From DATKMG01 sp035541995 (lineage in GTDB: Bacteria > Acidobacteriota > Terriglobia > Versatilivoradales > Versatilivoraceae): a stretch of 6,261 bases of DNA. The translations under genes and the position numbers were made by a program. The notes beneath the pieces are model-generated. The model had not been told where the DNA came from, made no database searches, and saw only the letters and a program-made list of their open reading frames with translations. This document shows positions 1 through 5,219 of the stretch, piece by piece (within the stretch, counting starts at the first letter, position 1; each line of letters opens with the position of its first letter). The stretch is from assembly GCA_035541995.1 (NCBI GenBank), contig DATKMG010000758.1, forward strand, positions 1 to 6,261, in the 5' to 3' direction.

Positions 1-61
1 ATGCCAAGCTGCCAAGGGTCGCCACAATGCTGAATATCAAGAGAAAAAGATCCTCCAACAA
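1..61 (-). CDS. N-terminus of an unidentified membrane protein, cut by the left edge
   Basis: A TTG at 61 (or the adjacent TTG at 58) opens a frame that stays open to the edge. The visible residues, taking the first TTG as Met, are MLEDLFLLIFSIVATLGSLA: two acidic residues followed by a continuous hydrophobic stretch, as in an N-terminal membrane helix or signal anchor. GGGAGG lies 8 nt upstream and the preceding frame stops 15 nt before it, so it fits the operon pattern. About 20 residues are too few to assign a family. An oxidase assembly factor or electron-transfer protein is plausible from context only. Confidence 0.5.
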   Translation of the reverse strand, partial: MLEDLFLLIFSIVATLGSLA

Positions 62-69
62 GATTCTAG

Positions 70-75
70 CCTCCC
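70..75 (-). promoter_or_regulatory. Ribosome binding site for the gene at the left edge
   Basis: GGGAGG on the minus strand lies 1 nt after the frame B stop and 8 nt before TTG 61. It is the main reason for calling a gene start there. Confidence 0.5.
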
Positions 76-76
76 T

Positions 77-229
77 CTAAGAGTCTCTTGATTCAAGATC
101 AAGCAATTGCCGAAGAGCACTGCCAAGATCGATTACCTGCAGTATACGGCAGATTTCTTGGCCCGTAATCAATCTCTCGCGATCCTCCTGCGTAATTGGA
201 TAATAACCGAAGGAATACCGCCTGATCAA
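77..229 (-). CDS. Tiny reading frame B (50 codons), possibly the 3' half of a split gene
   Basis: The frame is open from 256 and could start at TTG 229, inside the TTGA overlap with frame A. The product begins MIRRYSFGYYPITQEDRERL and continues ITGQEICRILQVIDLGSALR to QLLDLESRDS, ending at TAG 79-77. The second half looks like an amphipathic, acidic helix with ordinary protein composition. No Shine-Dalgarno of useful spacing precedes the TTG. The stop is immediately followed by a good ribosome site for the next gene, which is where a genuine upstream gene would end. I do not recognise a family. Frames A and B together would make a soluble protein of about 84 residues. Confidence 0.4.
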   Translation of the reverse strand: MIRRYSFGYYPITQEDRERLITGQEICRILQVIDLGSALRQLLDLESRDS

Positions 230-330
230 TCTCCGCCAAGAAACTGGGCTCGACTTTCAATTTGAATGATCTTTTGAGATTGCTGAATCAGGGTATCAAA
301 TGACCTTCGACGCTCACAGGTCGAGGTCAC
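226..330 (-). CDS. Tiny reading frame A (34 codons), possibly the 5' half of a split gene
   Basis: A GTG at 330 overlaps the stop of the CPMC protein gene as GTGA and opens 34 codons: MTSTCERRRS, then FDTLIQQSQKIIQIESRAQF, ending LGGD at TGA 228-226. The peptide is charged and helix-like, without a membrane segment, and I do not recognise it. There is no clear Shine-Dalgarno, so it would depend on coupling. The TGA overlaps a TTG start of the next frame (TTGA). It could be a real small protein, the first half of an approximately 84-residue protein interrupted by a -1 shift, or spacer that is open by chance. Confidence 0.35.
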   Translation of the reverse strand: MTSTCERRRSFDTLIQQSQKIIQIESRAQFLGGD

Positions 331-593
331 CTTTGAAGGGAAGAGTTTCGACATCGGAAGGTCCAGGTCAGGATCCCTCCCATTATGAGGACTGGGGGCA
401 CCAGCAAGATCAGAATGGCAAGGTCAAGCGCCTTTTGAGCGTGTGGGGCTTGAGCCTTGGCGGCCAACTGGCACATGGGGCAACCCTGGGCAAAGACCGG
501 GGCCTGCCACTGCAAGATTACGACAACCAGCAACAAGACAAACAGTCCCGCCAGTCTTTCCCATTGCCTTAAGCCATGCCACAGTCTAATCAT
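327..593 (-). CDS. Small membrane protein with signal-like N-terminus and CPMC motif, function unknown
   Basis: With ATG 593 the protein has 88 residues. Residues 1-15 are basic and polar, 16-29 are strongly hydrophobic, and APVFAQG (31-37) looks like a signal peptidase site. The predicted mature part then starts near GCPMCQLAAKAQAP, with a CxxC pair at C38 and C41. A second hydrophobic helix (58-79, DLAILILLVPPVLIMGGIL) ends in a basic tail with C81. That would place the CxxC outside the cytoplasmic membrane. Small CPxC proteins of this layout occur beside cytochrome oxidases in several phyla, as far as I recall, but I know of no assigned function; copper handling or thiol chemistry is a guess. 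ATG 662 would give 111 residues but overlaps subunit IV by 35 nt and lacks a ribosome site. ATG 593 also lacks a good one, and TTG 596 is possible. Its stop overlaps the next GTG (GTGA). Confidence 0.68.
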   Translation of the reverse strand: MIRLWHGLRQWERLAGLFVLLLVVVILQWQAPVFAQGCPMCQLAAKAQAPHAQKALDLAILILLVPPVLIMGGILTWTFRCRNSSLQR

Positions 594-627
594 AATCAAA
601 CCAATACAGCATCCCCCGTAATCCGGC

Positions 628-945
628 TCATCGAGGACGCATGTGTAACAACCTGACACCATCCGGAAAGAAGATCGTTAGGAGCGAAATCACAATGATC
701 ATTGTGGGAACCAGCGTCAGCACCAGGCTTCGCTTTTCAAAACGCAGGTGCATGAAATAAGCCATTATCAGTCCCGCCTTGATGAAAGAGAGCCCCATCA
801 GCAGGGTAAGCATCAAGTGGAGGGACAATCGCTCATATGCCAAAAAGACTTCCACTCCTGTCAAACCCAGCAGCCCGAGCCAGACAGTCACCACCAAGCG
901 ATCTGCCATCATTGCACCTTCGTGTTGTTCCCGCCTAGCACTCAC
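628..945 (-). CDS. coxD: Cytochrome c oxidase subunit IV, small prokaryotic type
   Basis: A 105-residue protein with three predicted membrane helices (about 18-36, 42-66 and 73-93). The stretch FIKAGLIMAYFMHLRFEKRS (54-73) matches the prokaryotic subunit IV family (COX4_pro), where a Lys in the second helix and the MHLRFE turn are typical. This subunit is accessory and is thought to help assemble or stabilise subunit I. I use the GTG at 945 because AGGAGG lies 8 nt upstream. ATGs at 912 and 915 are alternatives that would drop the first 10-11 polar residues; GAAGG precedes them. Its place directly after the subunit III genes is the usual caa3/aa3 operon order. The symbol coxD is used by position and family; ctaF is equivalent in some genomes. 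Confidence 0.88.
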   Translation of the reverse strand: MSARREQHEGAMMADRLVVTVWLGLLGLTGVEVFLAYERLSLHLMLTLLMGLSFIKAGLIMAYFMHLRFEKRSLVLTLVPTMIIVISLLTIFFPDGVRLLHMRPR

Positions 946-953
946 AGATAAAT

Positions 954-959
954 CCTCCT
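954..959 (-). promoter_or_regulatory. Ribosome binding site supporting a GTG start for subunit IV
   Basis: A full AGGAGG on the minus strand is 8 nt from the GTG at 945. This is the best match in the window and is why GTG is preferred over the internal ATGs. Confidence 0.75.
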
Positions 960-987
960 AACGTCCCACGCCTCGCTGTTCCAAGTC

Positions 988-1629
988 TCAGTGCATGTTC
1001 ACCGACAGCAGGTAAACTAACGGAAAGATAAACATCCACACTAGATCCACGAAATGCCAATACAAGCCACACACTTCGACATGTTCTGGACCGAATCGTC
1101 CTCTCCCCACTCCTATAGCCATGACCCCCAGGTACAACACCCCAGTCGCTACATGGAACATGTGCATTCCAGTCAGCCCGAAAAACGTGGCCCCAAACAG
1201 AGGCGTCCCCCAGGGATTCTGAAACAATGTGACGCCCTCTTCGATGAGCCCTCTCCATTCATTGGCATGCAGAATGATAAATGCGACTCCTCCCAGGAGG
1301 GTGAAGATAATCCAGCGAACAGCAGCACGCCTGTCGTCTCGGTTGGCTGCATTGACCCCGAGCACCATCGTGAGACTGCTGGAAAGGAGGCAAAAAGTCA
1401 TCAGCGAAGCCATGGCGATGGTTGGCCACAAATGAAAAGGAGTTGGCCAACTTGGGCTAGCCACTCGGACATAACTGTAGCCAATCAGCAGCGCGGAAAA
1501 AGTTAAAGAGTCCGACAAAATGAACAACCACATTCCCAGCTTCTTGTGTCCGACCGAATAGGGTAGAGATCCTCCATCCCACTCCGCCACCGAGATGTCT
1601 TCAATTCTCGCCTCGCTTGCCTCCGCCAT
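988..1629 (-). CDS. coxC: Cytochrome c oxidase subunit III
   Basis: A 213-residue, five-helix-type subunit III, close in size to the short bacterial form. Subunit III stabilises subunit I and supports proton uptake at the D-pathway entrance. Visible marks are KKLGMWLFILSDSLTF (29-44), HANEWRGLIEEG (121-132) with the conserved Glu-Trp pair E124-W125, GTPLFGATFFGLTGMHMFHV (141-160) with H156 and H159, and GLYWHFVDLVWMFIFPLVYL (188-207). This is the more canonical of the two adjacent subunit III proteins. The ATG at 1629 follows the previous stop after a single base (TGA-A-ATG). A good GGAGGT sits 6 nt upstream inside the preceding gene. The stop lies 42 nt before the subunit IV start. Confidence 0.95.
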   Translation of the reverse strand: MAEASEARIEDISVAEWDGGSLPYSVGHKKLGMWLFILSDSLTFSALLIGYSYVRVASPSWPTPFHLWPTIAMASLMTFCLLSSSLTMVLGVNAANRDDRRAAVRWIIFTLLGGVAFIILHANEWRGLIEEGVTLFQNPWGTPLFGATFFGLTGMHMFHVATGVLYLGVMAIGVGRGRFGPEHVEVCGLYWHFVDLVWMFIFPLVYLLSVNMH

Positions 1630-1630
1630 T

Positions 1631-2326
1631 TCAGGACCTCCAGAAAAAAAGCAATAACAAAAGATAGACCCAAAGCCCTGCCATAAAGTGCCAATACATG
1701 GCAGTTACCTCAAGGGCAGTCCCGCCAGAATTCGCAGTCTCCCCACGAAACCAAGCCCTGGACAGGGAATACATGAGGCCCAAGATACCGCCGAATAGGT
1801 GTATTCCATGTGCTCCCGTCAACAAGAAGAAAAAGGAGGCGTGGGGACTTGAGCTTAAATAAATACCCTGCCAAGCCAACTGCTGCCAAATCTGAAACTG
1901 AAGAAGAAGGAAAGCTAAACCCAAAATTGTCGTCACTGACAACCAACGGCGAAATGCGGCTTGGTGGGATTTTTGACGAGACCTTCGCGAGAATTCCAGA
2001 GTAACACTGCTACTTAATAGTACCAGGGTGTTCCAGACTAATTCAGGTGGCAACGGAATAGACCGCACATTTGAGGAAAGTCCCAGACGGAACACGTAGG
2101 CACTGCTCAGACCAGCGAACAGCATGGTGATAGAGGCCATACACAACCACATGGCCAGGCGACTCGATTGCGACGAGTTGCCATACCCGTAGGGATCATA
2201 GTGGCCCCAACGGCCTGAATCCCCTCCTCCCGAATGACTGTCGCCAAAAATGCGACCACGTCCACCAGACCCATCACGGGTCTTCTGCTCGGTTTCTTTC
2301 TCTGGTGCGGCAATTGTCGCTGGCAT
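1631..2326 (-). CDS. Cytochrome c oxidase subunit III-like protein, divergent, Gly-rich N-terminus
   Basis: A 231-residue COX3-superfamily protein. Residues 1-56 form a polar extension rich in Gly, Ser and Tyr (GSGGRGRIFGD, HSGGGDSGRWGHYDPYGYG). About five hydrophobic segments follow, starting with LAMWLCMASITMLFAGLSSAYVF. Family marks are GAHGIHLFGGILGL (171-184) and AMYWHFMAGLWVYLLLLLFF (209-228), the last matching the YWHFVDxVW end of subunit III. It lacks the Glu-Trp seen in the next gene: the matching stretch reads QIWQQLAWQG. The protein probably packs on the subunit I side as a second, structural subunit III. It starts at ATG 2326, 19 nt after the coxA stop, with no clear Shine-Dalgarno, so coupling to coxA is likely. 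It ends 1 nt before the second subunit III gene. A named gene symbol is not safe; coxC or ctaE are options. Confidence 0.88.
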   Translation of the reverse strand: MPATIAAPEKETEQKTRDGSGGRGRIFGDSHSGGGDSGRWGHYDPYGYGNSSQSSRLAMWLCMASITMLFAGLSSAYVFRLGLSSNVRSIPLPPELVWNTLVLLSSSVTLEFSRRSRQKSHQAAFRRWLSVTTILGLAFLLLQFQIWQQLAWQGIYLSSSPHASFFFLLTGAHGIHLFGGILGLMYSLSRAWFRGETANSGGTALEVTAMYWHFMAGLWVYLLLLLFFWRS

Positions 2327-2345
2327 GGTTCGGTTGTATCAACCT

Positions 2346-4106
2346 TTATGAGTTGGGCGAATCCGTTTGCATGACATAGTCTTTGGATGCGCCGGGAACT
2401 CCATATTCGTAAGGGCCATGATGAACCACTGGATGCTTCTCCCCGAAATTGTCATGAGGAGGAGGCGAGGGGACAGTCCACTCTAACGTCGTGGACTCCC
2501 AAGGATTTTCTGATGCTTTGCTCCCCTTGAACAGGCTCCAGAAGAAATTCACCATAAAAATCACTTGTGCTGCTGCCGTAATAAGGGTGGCAATTGTAAT
2601 GAACTGGTGAAAAGGCTGCGTGGCGGCCAAGTACTTAAACTCGGTAGCCTGTGCGTAGCGACGAGGATGCCCCATGATTCCCATGATATGCATGGGCAGG
2701 AAAATGGCGTAGACGCCCACGAAGGTCAGAAAGAAATGCAGCTTTCCCCAAGACTCGTTCATCATCCGGCCGAACATTTTGGGAAACCAATAGTAGGTTC
2801 CCGCAAAGATTCCAAAGATCGCGGCTACCCCCATGATCATATGGAAGTGACCCAATACAAACCACGTGTCGTGAAGCATAAGATCCAATGAAGTTTGACC
2901 GAGAAACAGCCCCGTCAGCCCTCCCGAGACAAAGAGTGAGACAAATCCAAGGGCAAATAGAGCTGGAGCGGTAAAGCGAATCCGACCACCCCAGAGTGTT
3001 CCTAGCCAGTTGAATGTCTTAATCGCAGACGGCACCCCTATGGTCAAAGTCAGCAGAGAAAAGGCGATGGCTGAGTAAGGACTTAATCCGCTTACAAACA
3101 TATGATGACCCCAGACAAAGAATCCAAGCATCCCGATTGCGAAAATGGCATAGACCATGGCCCGATAACCGAAAATCGGTTTTCGCGAAAAAGTGGAAAG
3201 TAGCTGAGAGGCAACCCCCATCCCCGGCAGGATGGCAATATAGACTTCAGGGTGCCCGAAGAACCAAAAGAGATGTTGCCAGAGCAGCGGAGAGCCTCCG
3301 GAATGGGCAATCGCCTTATCACTGACCACCAGGTTACCTGGGATGAAGAAGCTGGTACCACCGAGTCGGTCAAGCAGTAGCAGAATTCCACCGGCAAGAA
3401 GTACCGGGAACGAGAGCAGAGCCAGAATTGCCGTTGTAAACCAGGTCCAGACAGTCAGAGGTAGTCGCATAAGTGACATGCCTTTAGTGCGTAAATTGAT
3501 GGTCGTGGTGATGAAATTCAACGCCCCCAAGAGCGAACCAATACAGAAAAGCGCGATGCTAATAATCCAGAGCGTTTGACCCAGCCCCAGGCCAGGCCCT
3601 GCCACTTGACCTAAGGCGCTCAACGGGGCGTAGGCTGTCCAGCCGGAGATAGGGGCTCCTCCTTGCACAAAGAGAGCAGAGACCATTACTGACAGGCTCA
3701 CGAAGGTGACCCAGAAGGAGAGCATGTTGAGCACCGGAAACGCCATGTCGTGAGCCCCAATCTGGATGGGAAGAAAGTAGTTGCCAAACCCGCTTTGGGG
3801 AGCGGTTGTCAGCACAAAAAACACCATAATGGTGCCGTGCATGGTGACCATGGAAAGATAGAATTCCGGAGTCATGGGCCCACCTTCAAAGCCCACTGGG
3901 AAAATCTTCCCGAGTAAAGGCCAAGCTTCTGTCGGCCAGGCCAGTCTCAAGCGGAAAAGAATGGACAACGTCATTCCAATGAACACCGATAACAGGGCGA
4001 GAAAGTAGTACTGAATCCCGATCACCTTGTGGTCAAGACTGAAGATCCACTTTCGAATAAACCCGGTGGGAGCCCTATGAATCACGGCCGGAGCAATTTC
4101 TGACAT
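2346..4106 (-). CDS. coxA: Cytochrome c oxidase subunit I, aa3 type
   Basis: The catalytic heme-copper subunit, 586 residues, reduces O2 to water and pumps protons across the cytoplasmic membrane. Heme a ligands are H90 (MHGTIMVFF) and H422. The heme a3 ligand is H420 in GHFHMIMG. CuB ligands are H285 (GHPEVY) and H334/H335 (WGHHMF), and Y289 is placed for the His-Tyr crosslink. D-pathway residues N109, D120 and N127 and the helix VI E287 are kept, as are K-pathway T353 and K363, which fits the A1 class. H412/D413 match the Mg site, and R482/R483 match the heme-propionate arginines. About twelve helices precede a polar tail containing NPWESTTLEWTVPSPPP. The ATG has GGGAGG 4 nt upstream. The stop lies 19 nt before the next gene. 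This is the most secure call in the window. Confidence 0.99.
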   Translation of the reverse strand: MSEIAPAVIHRAPTGFIRKWIFSLDHKVIGIQYYFLALLSVFIGMTLSILFRLRLAWPTEAWPLLGKIFPVGFEGGPMTPEFYLSMVTMHGTIMVFFVLTTAPQSGFGNYFLPIQIGAHDMAFPVLNMLSFWVTFVSLSVMVSALFVQGGAPISGWTAYAPLSALGQVAGPGLGLGQTLWIISIALFCIGSLLGALNFITTTINLRTKGMSLMRLPLTVWTWFTTAILALLSFPVLLAGGILLLLDRLGGTSFFIPGNLVVSDKAIAHSGGSPLLWQHLFWFFGHPEVYIAILPGMGVASQLLSTFSRKPIFGYRAMVYAIFAIGMLGFFVWGHHMFVSGLSPYSAIAFSLLTLTIGVPSAIKTFNWLGTLWGGRIRFTAPALFALGFVSLFVSGGLTGLFLGQTSLDLMLHDTWFVLGHFHMIMGVAAIFGIFAGTYYWFPKMFGRMMNESWGKLHFFLTFVGVYAIFLPMHIMGIMGHPRRYAQATEFKYLAATQPFHQFITIATLITAAAQVIFMVNFFWSLFKGSKASENPWESTTLEWTVPSPPPHDNFGEKHPVVHHGPYEYGVPGASKDYVMQTDSPNS

Positions 4107-4203
4107 TATCCCTCCCGTTTCATTTCAGTTTTCAGCGCATATGCGCATTTCATATCATTTTGAGTAAATGACTTCTATCACAGATCCGCGGAACAAGACC
4201 CGC
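4107..4203 (-). other. 97-nt coxB-coxA spacer, AT-rich, with the coxA ribosome binding site
   Basis: This noncoding gap looks richer in A+T than the flanking genes. It contains the coxA Shine-Dalgarno GGGAGG (4111-4116) and a 12-bp palindrome at 4135-4146. No reading frame of note and no hairpin with a U-run are visible. A secondary promoter for coxA is possible, but I cannot find a clear -35/-10 pair. Confidence 0.6.
4135..4146. repeat. Perfect 12-bp palindrome GCGCATATGCGC
   Basis: The 12 bases equal their own reverse complement and lie 28 nt upstream of the coxA start in an otherwise A/T-leaning gap. With no loop it is more likely a dimeric protein site than an RNA hairpin, if it is functional. 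It shares the GCGCA half-site with the inverted repeat at 5124-5138. Confidence 0.45.
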
Positions 4204-4995
4204 CTAGCGAGTTGCTCGTTCCTTAAGCCAGGCTTCAAAGGCCTCTTGAGGCATCACCATCAGGTAGCCCTTCATCTTGTAATGTTCGAGCCCACACAAC
4301 TCTGCACAGGCAATTTCATACTCACCTGTCTTCACGGCCTTAAAATGCAGGGGGATGGCCATCCCAGGCACCGTATCTTGTTTGATCCGCAGGACGGGCA
4401 CGAAAAAGCTATGGGTCACGTCTTTTGAACGCAGCGTCAAACGAACCTCACGGCCAACGGGGACCGCCAGACGGTTGATGCTAACGATGTCGTCCCCCGA
4501 AGCCGGGTCTTTTGGGTCCATACCCACGGGGTTAGTTTGATCATCGATCAGTCGGGACTCCGTTCGGCCAAATCTCCCGTCGGGACCGGGATAGCGAATG
4601 TTCCAGGCAAATTGTTGACCGGTAATTTCAACCTGCAGTGCATCGGCAGGAACCTCCTGCAGGTGGAGTTGCGCCCATACCTTTTGCCCCATGACGGCGA
4701 GCGTGACGAAAACTGTGGTTGTTAGAATCAATAATCCTACCTCCAACTTCGTACTGCCGTGCGTGTAAACCACTTCTCCCCGCCCTCGATCACGGTAGCG
4801 CCAAACGAAGTAACCCAGCATAATCTGCGCCGATACGAAGGCAATGCCGACAACGATCAGGGTTCGCATAAACTGCTGGTCGATTGCAGGGGCATATTCG
4901 GAGATTTGCTCGGGGAACCAACCCATCCTCCCAGTGAAAAGATAGACTGAAACACCCGTGATAATTCCAATCAGGACTCCCAAAAGTCGACCCAT
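4204..4995 (-). CDS. coxB: Cytochrome c oxidase subunit II (CuA subunit)
   Basis: This subunit accepts electrons from cytochrome c at the dinuclear CuA site and passes them to heme a of subunit I. With the ATG at 4995 it has 263 residues. CuA ligands are all present: H195 in DVTHSFFVPVLRIKQD, then C230, E232, C234, H238 and M241 in CAELCGLEHYKM. The E232 backbone also contributes to the Mg/Mn site. The electron-entry aromatic patch is GQQFAWNIRYPG, with W131 in place of the usual WYW arrangement. Hydrophobic segments lie near residues 4-20, 45-65 and 84-107; the first may be a signal or an uncleaved anchor. There is no C-terminal heme c domain. I chose 4995 because GGAGGGG sits 6 nt upstream; in-frame starts at 5010 (ATG) and 5025 (TTG) lack this and would add 5 or 10 residues. 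Residues 140-175 form an extra loop (FGRTESR to PASGDD) that I associate with non-proteobacterial versions. Confidence 0.96.
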   Translation of the reverse strand: MGRLLGVLIGIITGVSVYLFTGRMGWFPEQISEYAPAIDQQFMRTLIVVGIAFVSAQIMLGYFVWRYRDRGRGEVVYTHGSTKLEVGLLILTTTVFVTLAVMGQKVWAQLHLQEVPADALQVEITGQQFAWNIRYPGPDGRFGRTESRLIDDQTNPVGMDPKDPASGDDIVSINRLAVPVGREVRLTLRSKDVTHSFFVPVLRIKQDTVPGMAIPLHFKAVKTGEYEIACAELCGLEHYKMKGYLMVMPQEAFEAWLKERATR

Positions 4996-5001
4996 CGTAT
5001 T

Positions 5002-5008
5002 CCCCTCC
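5002..5008 (-). promoter_or_regulatory. Ribosome binding site that sets the coxB start
   Basis: GGAGGGG on the minus strand lies 6 nt before the ATG at 4995. It falls inside the first codons of the two longer candidate starts (5010 and 5025), so it decides in favour of the shorter coxB protein, which starts MGRLLGVLIG. Confidence 0.8.
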
Positions 5009-5032
5009 ATCGACGAGGTTAGCAATTACAGA

Positions 5033-5050
5033 GGCGTCTTGAACGACGCC
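5033..5050 (-). repeat. Inverted repeat in the coxB leader
   Basis: GGCGTC and GACGCC form perfect 6-bp arms around a 6-nt loop, 37 nt upstream of the chosen coxB ATG. The transcript could fold into a short GC-rich hairpin. No U-run follows (the next bases are TCTGTAATTGC), so it does not look like an intrinsic terminator. It could be a processing or stabilising hairpin, a protein site, or chance. Confidence 0.4.
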
Positions 5051-5123
5051 CAGACTGTCTCGCTTTACCCCCAACAAGGACCACTCGTGCCTCGGATTCC
5101 TCGTAGAGCTTTTTGAGACCTGA

Positions 5124-5138
5124 TGCGCTCATTGCGCA
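5124..5138 (-). repeat. TGCGC-N5-GCGCA inverted repeat upstream of coxB
   Basis: Perfect 5-bp arms surround a 5-nt centre in the middle of the ctaB-coxB gap, 128 nt before the coxB ATG. The minus strand has TTGACT about one nucleotide upstream, which resembles a -35 box, but I see no fitting -10 at 16-18 nt. The half-site GCGCA recurs in the palindrome between coxB and coxA. It may be an operator; the evidence is only the symmetry and location. Confidence 0.3.
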
Positions 5139-5219
5139 GAGTCAAGCCGCTCCCACCAAGAACTTGCCCCGTCGGCCCCACAACGATGCCGGACTCAGGC
5201 TGCCATTACCTCAGCTTGG

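Noticed and set aside
300..572. Plus-strand 90-codon frame at the left
   Set aside because: It is antisense to the CPMC membrane protein, has low-complexity Gln/Asp composition and no clear ribosome site.
594..662. Longer N-terminus for the CPMC protein from ATG 662
   Set aside because: It would overlap subunit IV by 35 nt, has no Shine-Dalgarno, and puts 23 residues ahead of an otherwise standard signal-like sequence.
1054..1506. Plus-strand open frame of 150 codons
   Set aside because: It lies entirely antisense to the well-supported subunit III gene and its product is rich in Pro, His, Ser and Gln, with no domain-like pattern.
4620..4664. Repeated CCTGCAG/CTGCAGG pattern inside coxB
   Set aside because: It lies inside a conserved coding region and is explained by codon content (Leu-Gln stretches).
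4790..5077. Minus-strand frame of 95 codons over the coxB leader and 5' end
   Set aside because: It overlaps the coxB N-terminal helices in another frame and its product is not protein-like; coxB has the better start and ribosome site.
5107..5145. TTGACT upstream of coxB as a sigma-70 promoter
   Set aside because: The -35 match is good but no acceptable -10 lies at 16-18 nt; not enough to annotate a promoter.
5026..5219. Intrinsic terminator after ctaB
   Set aside because: The stems in the gap are short and none is followed by a run of U on the minus-strand transcript.
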